Numbered from the stretch's first letter, positions 15,729 through 24,353 are shown. The stretch: DNA of 48,213 bases from Pseudomonadota bacterium (GCA_018240745.1 JAFEFF010000223.1:1-48213); one strand, 5' to 3'. Made by a program: numbers and translations. Notes: generated from the sequence alone by a model not told the origin.

Positions 15729-17861
15729 GTGAGACGCAGATCGTTCCTCGGTGCGGCAGGTCTGGCCGGCGCGGGCTGGCCGGCATGGCCTGCTGCCGGT
15801 CATGCTGATTCCATGCCCGTCCGCCAGTGGCACTGGTCCTGCCCGGGCTGCCGCTTCGAGATCGCGCTCGCCCGGAGCGCGGTGATGGTCTCTGCGTTTC
15901 CCGCCGATGCACCGGCGTCGGCGACGACACGCCCACCGAGATTGAGGCCCGATCCGATGGTCGTGGCCGGGGCCGACCAGAGGCCGGTGACGTGGCACGC
16001 CGGCGCCTGGCAGGAGCTGGACGACGACCATCGCCGCCTCACGCTTCAGGCCGATGCCCTGCCGCTGCAGGCCGTGCTGTCCTTCTCCTACGACGCCGCG
16101 AGCGGCCTGCTGTCGCTGCAGCCCGTCCTGCGGCATGTCGGCGAGGACGGCGAGATCGATCTTCGCGCCGCGCGCAGCTTCGCCTTCGTCGTGCGTGAGC
16201 CGGTCGAGCGCATGTTCTATTTGAGCGGCGGCTGGACCGAGGAAGCGGAGATCCAGCGCGCCCATCCCGACGATGGCGTGCTCACGCTCGAGAGCCGCTC
16301 GGGCAAGACCGGGTTCGAGTTCCAGCCCTACATCGCGCTGCGCACCAGTGCCGCCACCTACCTGTGCCAGATCTTCTGGTCGGGTAATTGGCAACTGCAG
16401 GTCGAGCCGAAGAAGGACGGCGCGCTGCTGTCGGGCGGCCTGAACGACTGGCGCTTCAGCCATCGGCTGGCCGCCGGAGAGGCGCTGCGCCTGCCGACGG
16501 TCCTGTTCGGCCGCATCGCCGGTCCGCTCAATACGGCCACCCAGCGCCTGCACGACCTGCGGCGCGCCCTGCGGCCGGACCCGGACCGGCCGATGCCGGT
16601 CCAGTTCAATAGCTGGTATCCCTATCTCGGCGAGCCGACGGCCGAGCTGCTGCTGCCGCTGGTGCCGATCGCCGGCCGCCTGGGGTGCGAGGCCTTCGTC
16701 GTCGATGCCGGCTGGTACCGGACCGACGAAGGCGAGTCGGACGCCGAGTGGACGCAGCGCACCGGCGACTGGCGCACCAGCCGCAAGCGCTTTCCGCGGG
16801 GCTTGCGCGAGGTCTCCGATGCCTGCCGCGCCCATGGGCTGCTGTTCGGGCTGTGGTTCGAGCCCGAGGTGATCAGCGGCTCGTCCTCGATCCGGCGCGA
16901 GCATCCGGAGTGGCTGCACCACATCGATGGAGAGGCACCGTCGCCGGAAGACCGGGCGGTGCTCAATCTCGGCCTGCCGGCGGCGTGGGACCATGTGTTC
17001 GAGCGGCTGACGCGCATGCTGCGCGTGATCGGCGTCGACTGGATGAAATGGGACTTCAACGTCGATCTGGGCGCCGGCGGCTGGGCGCCGGGCCTGCCGG
17101 CCACACTCACCCGCAGCGATCCGCTGGTCGCGCACTACGAGGGCCTCTACCGGATGCAGGATGCGCTGCGCGCGGCATTTCCCAACCTGGTCCTCGAGAT
17201 GTGCGCCGGCGGCGGCGGCCGGATGGACGGCGAGATCCTGTCGCACGCGCACGTCAACTGGATGAGCGACCAGGCCAGCGCGGTCCGCAAGCTCGCCATC
17301 CACTTCGGCACCCAGCTCGCCCATCCGGCGGTCGTGTGCAACGACTGGCTGATCGACTGGCCGGGCGACCCCGAGGGGCAGCCCGGACAGGCGGAGTCCG
17401 CCTCGGTGGGCGACTGGCGCGGCGATCTCGCCTTTCGCCTGCGCGTCGCCATGCTCGGCACCTTCGGCATCAGCGCGCCGATCGATCGCTGGTCGCCGGC
17501 CGACATCGCCACCACCGCAGCCCATGTCGCGCTCTACACGGCCAAGGTCCGGCCGCTCGTGCACCACGGCGACCAGTACTATCTCACCCCCGGCCCGCGC
17601 CCGGACGGCAGCAGCGACTGGGCCGCGGTCTGGTACGCCGCCAAGGATGGCGGGTCGGGCGTACTGTTTGCCTTCAGGCTGGCCGGCGCGGAAGGCGAGC
17701 GCCGCTTTTCATTGCCGGGCCTGCGCGAGCAGGGCGTCTACCGCGTGACCCGGAGCTCAGGGGAAGCGCTGACCCTTTCCGGCGCCGAGCTCGCCGCCGG
17801 GCTGGAGGTCGCGCTCGCCGAACCGTTCCGCTCCGAGCTCTGCCTCGTCGCGCCTGCTTAA
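15729..17861 (+). CDS. Tat-exported GH36 alpha-galactosidase-like glycosidase
   Basis: The 710-residue protein opens with a twin-arginine-type signal, RRRSFLGAAGLAGAG, ending near AGHA. The catalytic domain shows GH36 motifs: FNSWYPYLGEPT, FVVDAGWYRTDEGE, LFGLWFEPEVIS, nucleophile D442 in DWMKWDFN, and acid/base D514 in NWMSDQAS. An N-terminal beta-sandwich and C-terminal beta domain complete a family-typical length. GH36 enzymes remove terminal alpha-galactosyl residues, but some act on related sugars. The start is GTG at 15729. No sugar transporter or regulator is adjacent, and the stop lies only 4 bases from the convergent amtB stop. Confidence 0.88.
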   Translation: MRRRSFLGAAGLAGAGWPAWPAAGHADSMPVRQWHWSCPGCRFEIALARSAVMVSAFPADAPASATTRPPRLRPDPMVVAGADQRPVTWHAGAWQELDDDHRRLTLQADALPLQAVLSFSYDAASGLLSLQPVLRHVGEDGEIDLRAARSFAFVVREPVERMFYLSGGWTEEAEIQRAHPDDGVLTLESRSGKTGFEFQPYIALRTSAATYLCQIFWSGNWQLQVEPKKDGALLSGGLNDWRFSHRLAAGEALRLPTVLFGRIAGPLNTATQRLHDLRRALRPDPDRPMPVQFNSWYPYLGEPTAELLLPLVPIAGRLGCEAFVVDAGWYRTDEGESDAEWTQRTGDWRTSRKRFPRGLREVSDACRAHGLLFGLWFEPEVISGSSSIRREHPEWLHHIDGEAPSPEDRAVLNLGLPAAWDHVFERLTRMLRVIGVDWMKWDFNVDLGAGGWAPGLPATLTRSDPLVAHYEGLYRMQDALRAAFPNLVLEMCAGGGGRMDGEILSHAHVNWMSDQASAVRKLAIHFGTQLAHPAVVCNDWLIDWPGDPEGQPGQAESASVGDWRGDLAFRLRVAMLGTFGISAPIDRWSPADIATTAAHVALYTAKVRPLVHHGDQYYLTPGPRPDGSSDWAAVWYAAKDGGSGVLFAFRLAGAEGERRFSLPGLREQGVYRVTRSSGEALTLSGAELAAGLEVALAEPFRSELCLVAPA

Positions 17862-17865
17862 CCGA

Positions 17866-19182
17866 CTACTGCACCCGCTCGCCGTGGAGCACGGTGTCGA
17901 GGCCTTCGGTCTCCTCGTCGCGCGTGACGCGCAGGCCGATCATCACATCGACGATCTTGAGCAGGATCCAGGTGACGATGGCGGAGAACGCACCGATCGC
18001 CAGCACGCCGTAGAGCTGGGTCAACACCTGCCCGGCATGGCCGTCGACCAGGCCGACCGCCTGGCCCTTGAACACGTCGTTGATCGACCGGGTGGCGAAC
18101 ACGCCGGTCAGGATCGTGCCCATGATGCCGCCGACGCCGTGCACGCCGAACACGTCGAGTGAATCGTCATAGCCGAGCCGCAGCTTGAGCACGACCGAGG
18201 CCCAGTAGCAGACCGTGCCGGCGAACAGGCCGATCACCATCGCCGCCCATGGCTCGACGAAGCCCGCCGCCGGCGTGATCGTGCCGAGGCCGGCGACCGC
18301 GCCCGACAGGATGCCGAGCACCGAGGGCTTGCCGCGGCTGGTCCATTCGATCGCCATCCAGACCAGCGCCGCGACCGAGGCCGAGATATGGGTATTGAGC
18401 ATGGCGTAGCCCGCGAGCTCGCCCGAAGCGAGCGCCGAGCCCGCGTTGAAGCCGAACCAGCCGACCCACAGGAGCGACGTGCCGACCAGGGTGAGCACGA
18501 GGTCGTGCGGCGCCATGTACTCATGGCCGTAGCCCTGCCGCTTGCCGACCACCAGCGCGCAGACCAGGCCGGCGATGCCGGCGTTGAGGTGCACCACCAG
18601 GCCGCCCGCGAAGTCGAGCACGCCCGCCTGGCCGAGAAAGCCGCCGCCCCACACCCAGTGCGTCACCGGCACGTAGACGAAGATCAGCCACAGCCCCATG
18701 AACCACATCATGCCGGAGAACTTCATGCGCTCGGCGAAGGCGCCGGCGATGATGGCCGGCGTGATGATGGCAAAGGTCCCCTGGTACATCAGGAAGACGT
18801 TCTCGGGCACGGTCCTGGCGAGCGCATGCGTGCTGCCGCCGAGCCCCGCGCCGAAGGCGCGGCCGAGCGAGCCGAGCACGCCGTTCAACGCGCCGCCGTC
18901 GGTGTAGGCCAGCGAATAGCCGAACGCGAACCACAGCACCGTCACGAGGGCGGCGACCGAGAACGCCTGCACCGCCGTCGCCAGCACGTTCTTCTTGCGC
19001 ACCATGCCGGCGTAGAACAGCGACAGGCCGGGGATGTTCATCATCAGGACCAGCGCCGTGGCGATCAGCAGCCAGGCCGTGTCGCCCGTGTCGATGATGG
19101 GCTTGTCGGCGGCGGACGCCGCCGGGACGAACAGGAACGTGAAGGCACACGGCGCCCACAGGCGCACCACCGATTTCGCCAT
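17866..19182 (-). CDS. amtB: Ammonium transporter AmtB, copy 1
   Basis: The 438-residue protein has a cleavable signal peptide (ending ASAAD) and eleven membrane helices of the Amt/Rh family. Hallmarks are IPGLSLFYAGMVRKKNV, the pore His segment FDVFGVHGVGGIMGT, and DFAGGLVVHLNAGIAGL. Amt proteins conduct ammonium at the inner membrane and are blocked by GlnK. The ATG at 19182 follows GGGGGAG; a TTG 21 bases upstream is less likely. It follows glnK copy 1 by 89 bases. It is a paralogue of the gene at 19741 with many identical stretches. Confidence 0.93.
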   Translation of the reverse strand: MAKSVVRLWAPCAFTFLFVPAASAADKPIIDTGDTAWLLIATALVLMMNIPGLSLFYAGMVRKKNVLATAVQAFSVAALVTVLWFAFGYSLAYTDGGALNGVLGSLGRAFGAGLGGSTHALARTVPENVFLMYQGTFAIITPAIIAGAFAERMKFSGMMWFMGLWLIFVYVPVTHWVWGGGFLGQAGVLDFAGGLVVHLNAGIAGLVCALVVGKRQGYGHEYMAPHDLVLTLVGTSLLWVGWFGFNAGSALASGELAGYAMLNTHISASVAALVWMAIEWTSRGKPSVLGILSGAVAGLGTITPAAGFVEPWAAMVIGLFAGTVCYWASVVLKLRLGYDDSLDVFGVHGVGGIMGTILTGVFATRSINDVFKGQAVGLVDGHAGQVLTQLYGVLAIGAFSAIVTWILLKIVDVMIGLRVTRDEETEGLDTVLHGERVQ

Positions 19183-19271
19183 TTCTCCCCCGTGTCTTCG
19201 CAAATATATAGCCGAGCCGACGCGAAGCGCGTAGGCGCCGCTCTCACGGGGTGTGGATCAAACCGCTGCGT

Positions 19272-19610
19272 CTAAAGTGCGTTCGAGCCGGTTTCGCCGG
19301 TGCGGATGCGCAGCGCCTGCTCGACCGGCGTGACGAAGATCTTGCCGTCGCCGATCTTGCCGGTATGGGCCGCCTTCTGGATCGCCTCGACCGCGCGCTC
19401 GACCTGGCTGTCGTCGACCACGATCTCGATCTTCACCTTGGGCAGGAAGCTCACCAGGTATTCGGCGCCGCGATAGATCTCGGTCTGGCCCTTCTGCCGG
19501 CCGAAGCCCTTCACCTCGCTGACGGTCAGGCCGGAAACACCCACGCCGGTCAGCGAATCACGCACCTCGTCGAGCTTGAACGGCTTGATGATCGCCGACA
19601 CGAGTTTCAT
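19272..19610 (-). CDS. glnK: PII signal protein GlnK, copy 1
   Basis: The 112-residue PII protein carries the T-loop with uridylylation site Y51 (QTEIYRGAEY), the B-loop TGKIGDGKIFV and the C-terminal RTGE. PII proteins report the ratio of glutamine to 2-oxoglutarate and, when deuridylylated, plug AmtB. The ATG at 19610 follows GGAGGAAGGG; a longer frame adds 22 unrelated residues. It lies directly upstream of amtB copy 1. A terminator separates it from amtB copy 2, so this pair probably has its own promoter. Confidence 0.95.
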   Translation of the reverse strand: MKLVSAIIKPFKLDEVRDSLTGVGVSGLTVSEVKGFGRQKGQTEIYRGAEYLVSFLPKVKIEIVVDDSQVERAVEAIQKAAHTGKIGDGKIFVTPVEQALRIRTGETGSNAL

Positions 19611-19644
19611 ACGCCCTTCCTCCTGCCTCGGGCGCACCCTGACA

Positions 19645-19674
19645 GAAAAAGGCCCGGCGGAAAACCACCGGGCC
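19645..19674 (-). terminator. Intrinsic terminator after amtB copy 2
   Basis: On the - strand GGCCCGG pairs with CCGGGCC around a short loop and is followed directly by TTTTTCTG. This is a textbook rho-independent terminator. It lies about 70-95 bases after the amtB copy 2 stop and 35 bases before the glnK copy 1 start, so it splits the four genes into two transcription units. Confidence 0.75.
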
Positions 19675-19707
19675 AAGGGAGCCGCCGCGACATGGAAGCG
19701 GCGGGAA

Positions 19708-19734
19708 GGGAACCCGGGAGGAAGGCGGGTTCCC
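19708..19734 (-). other. Hairpin directly after amtB copy 2
   Basis: GGGAACCCG and CGGGTTCCC form a perfect 9-bp stem 7 bases beyond the amtB copy 2 stop codon. It has no T-tract. It may protect the message 3' end or add to the nearby terminator. Confidence 0.55.
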
Positions 19735-19740
19735 GATCCG

Positions 19741-21081
19741 TCAGTGCACGGTCTCCCCGTGCAGGTTGATGTCGAGGCCCTCGATCTCCTCCTCGGTCGT
19801 GACGCGCAGCCCGATCAGGGCGTCGACGACCTTGAGGATGACGAAGGTGGCGATCGCGCACCACGCCATGCAGACCAGGCAGCCCCAGAGCTGGGTCAGC
19901 ACCTGGCCGGCATTGCCGTCGATCAGGCCCTTCTTGCCGTCCCCGCCGATCGCCTCGAGCGCGAACACGCCGGTCAGGATGGCGCCGACGAAGCCGCCCA
20001 CGCCGTGCACGCCGAACGCATCGAGCGAATCGTCGTAGCCCATGGCGTGCTTCAGACCGGTCGCCCCCCAGAAGCAGCACAGGCCGGCGGCAATGCCGAT
20101 CACCAGCGAGCCCGCCGGATTGACGAAGCCCGAGGCGGGGGTGATGGCGACCAGGCCGGCAACCGCGCCGGAGATGATGCCCAGCACCGAGGGCTTGCCG
20201 CGCGTCATCCATTCGGCGCACATCCAGGTGAGCGCCGCCGCGGCGGTCGCGAACTGCGTGACCGCCATTGCCATGCCGGCCGAGCCGTTGGCGGCGGTGG
20301 CCGAGCCGGCGTTGAAGCCGAACCAGCCGACCCACAGCAGCGACGCGCCGATCACCGACAGGACGAGATTGTGCGGCGCCATGTTCTCGCTGCCGAAGCC
20401 GCGGCGCTTGCCCAGCACCATGGCGCAGACCAGGCCGGCGACGCCGGCGTTGATGTGCACCACCGTGCCGCCCGCGAAGTCGAGCACGCCCCAGTCGCCG
20501 AGGAAGCCGCCGCCCCACACCCAGTGGGCGATCGGCGCATAGACCACCAGCGACCACAGGCCGACGAACCACATCATCGCCGAGAACTTCATGCGCTCGG
20601 CGAAGGCGCCGGCGATCAGCGCCGGCGTGATGACCGCGAAGGTCAACTGAAAGCACATGTAGACCGATTCGGGGATCGTCTTGGCCAGATCGGAAATGCT
20701 GTCGATTCCCAGGCCGGCCATGAAGATGCGACTCGTGCCGCCCAGCACCGTGCTGCCCGGCGTGAAGGCGAGGCTGTAGCCGAGGACCAGCCACAGCACG
20801 CTCACCAGGCAGACCACCGCGAAGCTCTGCGCGATCGTGGCGAGCACGTTCTTCTTGCGCACCATGCCGCCGTAGAACAGCGCCAGGCCGGGGATGGTCA
20901 TCATCAGCACCAGCGCCGTCGAGGTGAGCATCCACGAGGTGTCGCCGGTATCGATCTTGGGCTTGTCCTCGGCGGCGAGCGCCAGCGCCGGCATCAGCAG
21001 CAGCGCCACGGCGGGCAGGAGCGCCCTGCCGGCGTCGAGCGCACGAAACGAACGGATCATCGGTCTTTTCCTCACCTTCAT
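19741..21081 (-). CDS. amtB: Ammonium transporter AmtB, copy 2
   Basis: This 446-residue Amt protein has a signal peptide (ending ALALAAED), eleven membrane helices and the same core motifs as copy 1: IPGLALFYGGMVRKKNV and FGVHGVGGFVGA. The central and C-terminal parts are strongly alike, and the loop after helix 3 differs (GSTVLGGTSRIFMAGLGI). The ATG at 21081 overlaps the glnK copy 2 stop as TGATG; a second ATG at 21060, with AGGA 8 bases before it, is equally plausible and gives a more usual signal peptide. It forms an operon with glnK copy 2 behind a sigma54-type promoter. Confidence 0.93.
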   Translation of the reverse strand: MKVRKRPMIRSFRALDAGRALLPAVALLLMPALALAAEDKPKIDTGDTSWMLTSTALVLMMTIPGLALFYGGMVRKKNVLATIAQSFAVVCLVSVLWLVLGYSLAFTPGSTVLGGTSRIFMAGLGIDSISDLAKTIPESVYMCFQLTFAVITPALIAGAFAERMKFSAMMWFVGLWSLVVYAPIAHWVWGGGFLGDWGVLDFAGGTVVHINAGVAGLVCAMVLGKRRGFGSENMAPHNLVLSVIGASLLWVGWFGFNAGSATAANGSAGMAMAVTQFATAAAALTWMCAEWMTRGKPSVLGIISGAVAGLVAITPASGFVNPAGSLVIGIAAGLCCFWGATGLKHAMGYDDSLDAFGVHGVGGFVGAILTGVFALEAIGGDGKKGLIDGNAGQVLTQLWGCLVCMAWCAIATFVILKVVDALIGLRVTTEEEIEGLDINLHGETVH

Positions 21082-21419
21082 CACAGCGCCTCCGCCCCGG
21101 ACTCGCCGGTGCGGATGCGGACGGCCTGCTCGACCGGTGTCACGAAAATCTTGCCGTCGCCGATCTTGCCGGTGCCGGCGGCCTTGCGGACGGCATCGAC
21201 CACGCCCTCGACCAGCGTGTCCTCGACCACCACCTCGATCTTCACCTTGGGCAGGAAGCTCACGGCATACTCGGCGCCGCGATAGATTTCGGTCTGGCCC
21301 TTCTGCCGGCCGAAGCCCTTCACCTCGCTGACCGTCAGACCCTGGATGCCGAGCCCGGTGAGCGCGTCGCGCACCTCGTCGAGCTTGAAGGGCTTGAAGA
21401 TCGCCATCACCAGCTTCAT
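21081..21419 (-). CDS. glnK: PII signal protein GlnK, copy 2
   Basis: The 112-residue protein is nearly the same as copy 1, with Y51 in QTEIYRGAEY and the B-loop TGKIGDGKIFV. It is the first gene of the ammonium locus, and its stop overlaps the start of amtB copy 2. The ATG at 21419 follows the stretch CCAGGGGGATGC. A sigma54-type promoter lies 42-58 bases upstream, as expected for nitrogen-regulated glnK-amtB operons. Confidence 0.95.
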   Translation of the reverse strand: MKLVMAIFKPFKLDEVRDALTGLGIQGLTVSEVKGFGRQKGQTEIYRGAEYAVSFLPKVKIEVVVEDTLVEGVVDAVRKAAGTGKIGDGKIFVTPVEQAVRIRTGESGAEAL

Positions 21420-21460
21420 TGCATCCCCCTGGCGGTTGAGCCGCCGTCGCGACCCGCATA

Positions 21461-21477
21461 TGCAAAGTCCGTACCAA
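21461..21477 (-). promoter_or_regulatory. Sigma54 (RpoN) -24/-12 promoter for glnK-amtB
   Basis: The - strand reads TTGGTACGGACTTTGCA. The GG and GC dinucleotides are 10 bases apart, and the sequence matches the consensus TGGCACG-N4-TTGCA except for one base (T for C). It lies just upstream of glnK copy 2. NtrC control is expected from other bacteria; no clear NtrC palindrome was found, only GTGCAC near 21521-21526. Confidence 0.65.
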
Positions 21478-21542
21478 TCCGAAAAGCCTTTGATTCTCGT
21501 GACTTGAACGGGTTAGCCGGTGCACAATTATCAGACACGGTC

Positions 21543-21671
21543 CCGCTCCCCCGTCTGCGGGGGAGCTGTCGGCGTCTTACGCCGACTGAGGGGGAGAGCC
21601 CAGCACAGGAGAATCTATGACCCCCTCAGTCGCGGAAGACCGCGCCAGCTCCCCCGGAGACGGGGGAGCGC
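21543..21671. repeat. Family A repeat, copy A4, running into the UbiH-like gene
   Basis: A left unit, CTCCCCCGTCTGCGGGGGAG then GGCGTCTTACGCCGACTGAG, faces an inverted right unit, ATGACCCCCTCAGTCGCGG then AGCTCCCCCGGAGACGGGGG. The spacer holds AGGAGA (21607-21612), a ribosome-binding site for the ATG at 21617. The right unit is thus the first coding sequence of the next gene. It is a diverged version of copies A2 and A3. Confidence 0.85.
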
Positions 21672-22960
21672 GGAAGAGATTTGATCTGGCCGTCGTCGGT
21701 GCGGGCCTCAACGGCAGCCTGCTGGCCCTAGCGGCGGGCGAGGCCGGGCTGGAGACCGCCCTGATCGACCGCGTGCCGCTGAGGTCGCTGACCGAGGCGG
21801 GTTTCGACGGCCGCACCACCGCGATCGCCTACACCAGCCAGCGCCTGTTCAAGGCGATCGGCGTGTGGGACGGGCTCGCGGGGAAGGCCGAGCCGATCCT
21901 CGACATCCGCATCTCCGATGCCGGGCACGACGGGCGCGCGAGTCCCCTCTTCCTGCATTTCGATCACCGCGAGGCGGCCGACGACGAGCACCACGCCGCG
22001 CACGACGGCCCACACGACGCGCCCCACGACGCCCCGCCTATGGGCTGGATCGTCGAGAACCGCTTCCTGCGCGCCGCCCTGCTGCAGCGGCTGCAGGCCT
22101 GTTCTCGCGTCGAGCTGGTGGCGCCCGACGAGGCGCTCGATACCGAGCGCCGGCCCGACAAGGTGAACATCAGGCTCGCGAGCGGCCGGGCCCTCGCCGC
22201 GCGGCTGGTCGCCTCGGCCGAGGGCCGCTTCGGCACCATGCGCGAGGACGCGGGCATCGGCGCCCGGTCCTGGTCGTACAATCAGATCGCGATCGTTCTG
22301 GTGGCGCGCCACGAGCGGCCGCATCGCGGCGTGGCGCAGGAGAAGTTCCTGCCTGGCGGGCCGTTCGCCATCCTGCCGATGACCGACGGCGAAGCGGGCG
22401 AGCATCGCTCGTCGATCGTCTGGACCGAGAAGGCCGACATCGCCAGGCGCATCCTCGAGCTCGACGCGGCACGCTTCCAGGTCGAGTTCGCGCGCCGCTT
22501 CGGCGACCATCTCGGCCATGTCGAGCCGACCGGCCCGCGCTGGTCGTACCCGCTCGGCATGGTCCATGCCGAGCGCTATGTCGACGAGCGCATGGTGCTG
22601 GTGGGCGACGCCGCGCACGGCATCCATCCGATCGCGGGCCAGGGCTACAATCTCGGCGTCCGCGACATCGCCGCTTTGGTCGAGACGCTGGTCGACGCCA
22701 AGCGGCTCGGCCTCGACATCGGCTCGGCCGACACGCTCGAGCGCTACGCCCGCTGGCGCCGCACCGACAACTTCACCATGGTCGCCGCGACCGACCTGTT
22801 GAACCGCCTGTTCTCCAACGACATCAAGCCGCTCCGCCTCGCGCGCGATATCGGCCTGGCCGCCGTCAACCGCGTCCCGCCGCTGCGCCGCTTCTTCGTA
22901 CGCCACGCCATGGGCATGGTCGGCGACCTGCCCAAGCTGATCCGCGGCGAGCGGCCCTGA
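21617..22960 (+). CDS. UbiH/UbiF/COQ6-family FAD monooxygenase
   Basis: The 447-residue flavoprotein has the FAD-binding Rossmann motif VVGAGLNGSLLALAA (about 26-40) and the second FAD motif GDAAHGIHPIAGQGYNLGVRD. It resembles ubiquinone-ring hydroxylases (UbiH, UbiF, alphaproteobacterial UbiL), which work near the inner membrane; the hydroxylated carbon cannot be told by eye. The first 17 or so residues, MTPSVAEDRASSPGDGG, come from repeat A4. AGGAG precedes this ATG well and no other start lies between it and the FAD motif, so the repeat-coded N-terminus is probably translated. Residues 115-142 hold an unusual His/Asp-rich insert (HHAAHDGPHDAPHDAPP). Confidence 0.88.
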   Translation: MTPSVAEDRASSPGDGGARKRFDLAVVGAGLNGSLLALAAGEAGLETALIDRVPLRSLTEAGFDGRTTAIAYTSQRLFKAIGVWDGLAGKAEPILDIRISDAGHDGRASPLFLHFDHREAADDEHHAAHDGPHDAPHDAPPMGWIVENRFLRAALLQRLQACSRVELVAPDEALDTERRPDKVNIRLASGRALAARLVASAEGRFGTMREDAGIGARSWSYNQIAIVLVARHERPHRGVAQEKFLPGGPFAILPMTDGEAGEHRSSIVWTEKADIARRILELDAARFQVEFARRFGDHLGHVEPTGPRWSYPLGMVHAERYVDERMVLVGDAAHGIHPIAGQGYNLGVRDIAALVETLVDAKRLGLDIGSADTLERYARWRRTDNFTMVAATDLLNRLFSNDIKPLRLARDIGLAAVNRVPPLRRFFVRHAMGMVGDLPKLIRGERP

Positions 22961-23020
22961 AGAAGCGGCAGCTTCTTCTTATTCCCTCTCCCTCTCCCTT
23001 TCTCTCTCCCTTTCCCTTTC
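22959..23020 (+). terminator. Hairpin plus pyrimidine tract after the UbiH-like gene
   Basis: GAAGAAGC-GGCA-GCTTCTTC forms a perfect 8-bp stem that starts in the stop codon. It is followed by about 40 bases made only of C and T after position 22982, with repeated CCCTCT and CCCTTT units. A C/T-rich run is not a classical T-tract, so termination, perhaps with Rho, is only probable. The next gene converges from the right. Confidence 0.45.
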
Positions 23021-23120
23021 GACCGTCACGTGATCGCCTCGTGACCGTCACGCCACGCAATTTCACCAATGATTGCAACGGGCCGCCTCTCGCCTACTGC
23101 AGTCGGCCTACGACTCGATT

Positions 23121-24353
23121 TCAAGATTTCTGAATCGACTGCGCGCGAGCGGCCTTGCCGCTGCCCGCCACCACGACTGCAGCGGCGATGAGATCGACCG
23201 CCGCGGCCAGCAGCAGCGGCACGCGGTAGCCGTCGAAGGCGTCGTGCAGCAGGCCGTAGAAGCTCGGCCCCAGGCCGGTCGCGAGCTGGATGATGCAGGA
23301 CGCGATGCCGTAGACCGCGCCGAACGACGCGGCGCCGAACTCGCGACGCACGATGATCGGCGACAGCGTCGTGATGTTTCCGATGGTGAGCCCCATCACC
23401 ACGCTGCCGGCGACCAGCACGGCCGGACCCGGGATCAGCGCCTGCATCGCCAGCGCGCCCGCGGCGATCACCATCATGATCGAGGCGGTACGGCGCGCGC
23501 TGATCTGGTCGGCGAAGCGCGCCAGCATCAGGCGGCTGCCGAGCGCGGTGATTGCCGTCGCCGAGACGGTGGCCGAGGTGCCGGCCGCGCCGAGCGCCGG
23601 CGACAGCAAGGTCACCTGGTGGGTGACGAAGCCCACCTGCACCATCATGGCGATGCCGAAGCCGAGCGTGACGCTGCGCAGCGCGGCGGTCCGCAGCGCG
23701 CCGCGCCGGTTCCACATTGGCGTCGCACCGGTCGTCGCCGCGCGCGCCACCGCGGCGCCGTCGGGGAACAGGCCGAGATCCTGCGGCCGGCGCTTCATCA
23801 CGAACAGCGCGAGCGGCACCAGCACGACGAACGACACCGCAGCGGCGATCGCCGTCGTCGCCGGAAAGCCCGCGCGGTCGATGCCGAACAGCAGGATCGG
23901 CGTGCCCGCCATGCCCCCGACGCTGGCGCCGAGCGAGGCGATCGACACGGCGCGGCCCTGGAAGCGCTCGAACCACGGCGCGAGCGTGGTCGCGACCGCG
24001 GTGGTCGACAGGCAGGCCCAGCCGACGCCCATCACCAGGAACACCGCGTAGGTCTGCCACGGCGCCGTCACGTGGCCGATCGCGGCGACGCCGAGGGCGA
24101 GCGCCGTTCCGCCCAGCGCAAAGATCGGCTGGGGGCCGGCGCGGCCGATCACACCGCCGACCGGGATCAGCAGCAGGGCGCTGGTGACGTAGAAAAGGGT
24201 GATCGCCCCCGAGATCAGGCCGGTCGGCCAGTTGCGCTCCTCGACCAGCGCATGCAGATAGACGCCGGCGCCGAACAGGCCGAGCGCATTGGCGAACACG
24301 GCGGCGACCAGGCACACGGCGACGATGCGCCAACCGTAGAAAAGCCGGGACAT
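23121..24353 (-). CDS. MFS transporter, monocarboxylate-carrier-like
   Basis: The 410-residue protein has twelve predicted membrane helices in two halves with a cytoplasmic loop rich in Arg between them. The opening YGWRIVAVCLVAAVFANALG and the helix-5 segment APWFERFQGRAVSIASLGAS resemble MCT-like members of the major facilitator superfamily, which move monocarboxylates and related organic acids. The substrate is unknown. I chose the ATG at 24353, right before the first helix. The open frame extends 43 codons further into the family C repeat. It converges with the UbiH-like gene and diverges from the CobW gene. Confidence 0.82.
   Translation of the reverse strand: MSRLFYGWRIVAVCLVAAVFANALGLFGAGVYLHALVEERNWPTGLISGAITLFYVTSALLLIPVGGVIGRAGPQPIFALGGTALALGVAAIGHVTAPWQTYAVFLVMGVGWACLSTTAVATTLAPWFERFQGRAVSIASLGASVGGMAGTPILLFGIDRAGFPATTAIAAAVSFVVLVPLALFVMKRRPQDLGLFPDGAAVARAATTGATPMWNRRGALRTAALRSVTLGFGIAMMVQVGFVTHQVTLLSPALGAAGTSATVSATAITALGSRLMLARFADQISARRTASIMMVIAAGALAMQALIPGPAVLVAGSVVMGLTIGNITTLSPIIVRREFGAASFGAVYGIASCIIQLATGLGPSFYGLLHDAFDGYRVPLLLAAAVDLIAAAVVVAGSGKAARAQSIQKS

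Noticed and set aside
21521..21526. GTGCAC as an NtrC site
   Set aside because: Only a six-base palindrome; the longer NtrC consensus is not present.
22983..23020. Pyrimidine tract as a possible phase-variable repeat
   Set aside because: Units are irregular mixes of CCCTCT and CCCTTT and lie between convergent genes, not in a promoter or start region.
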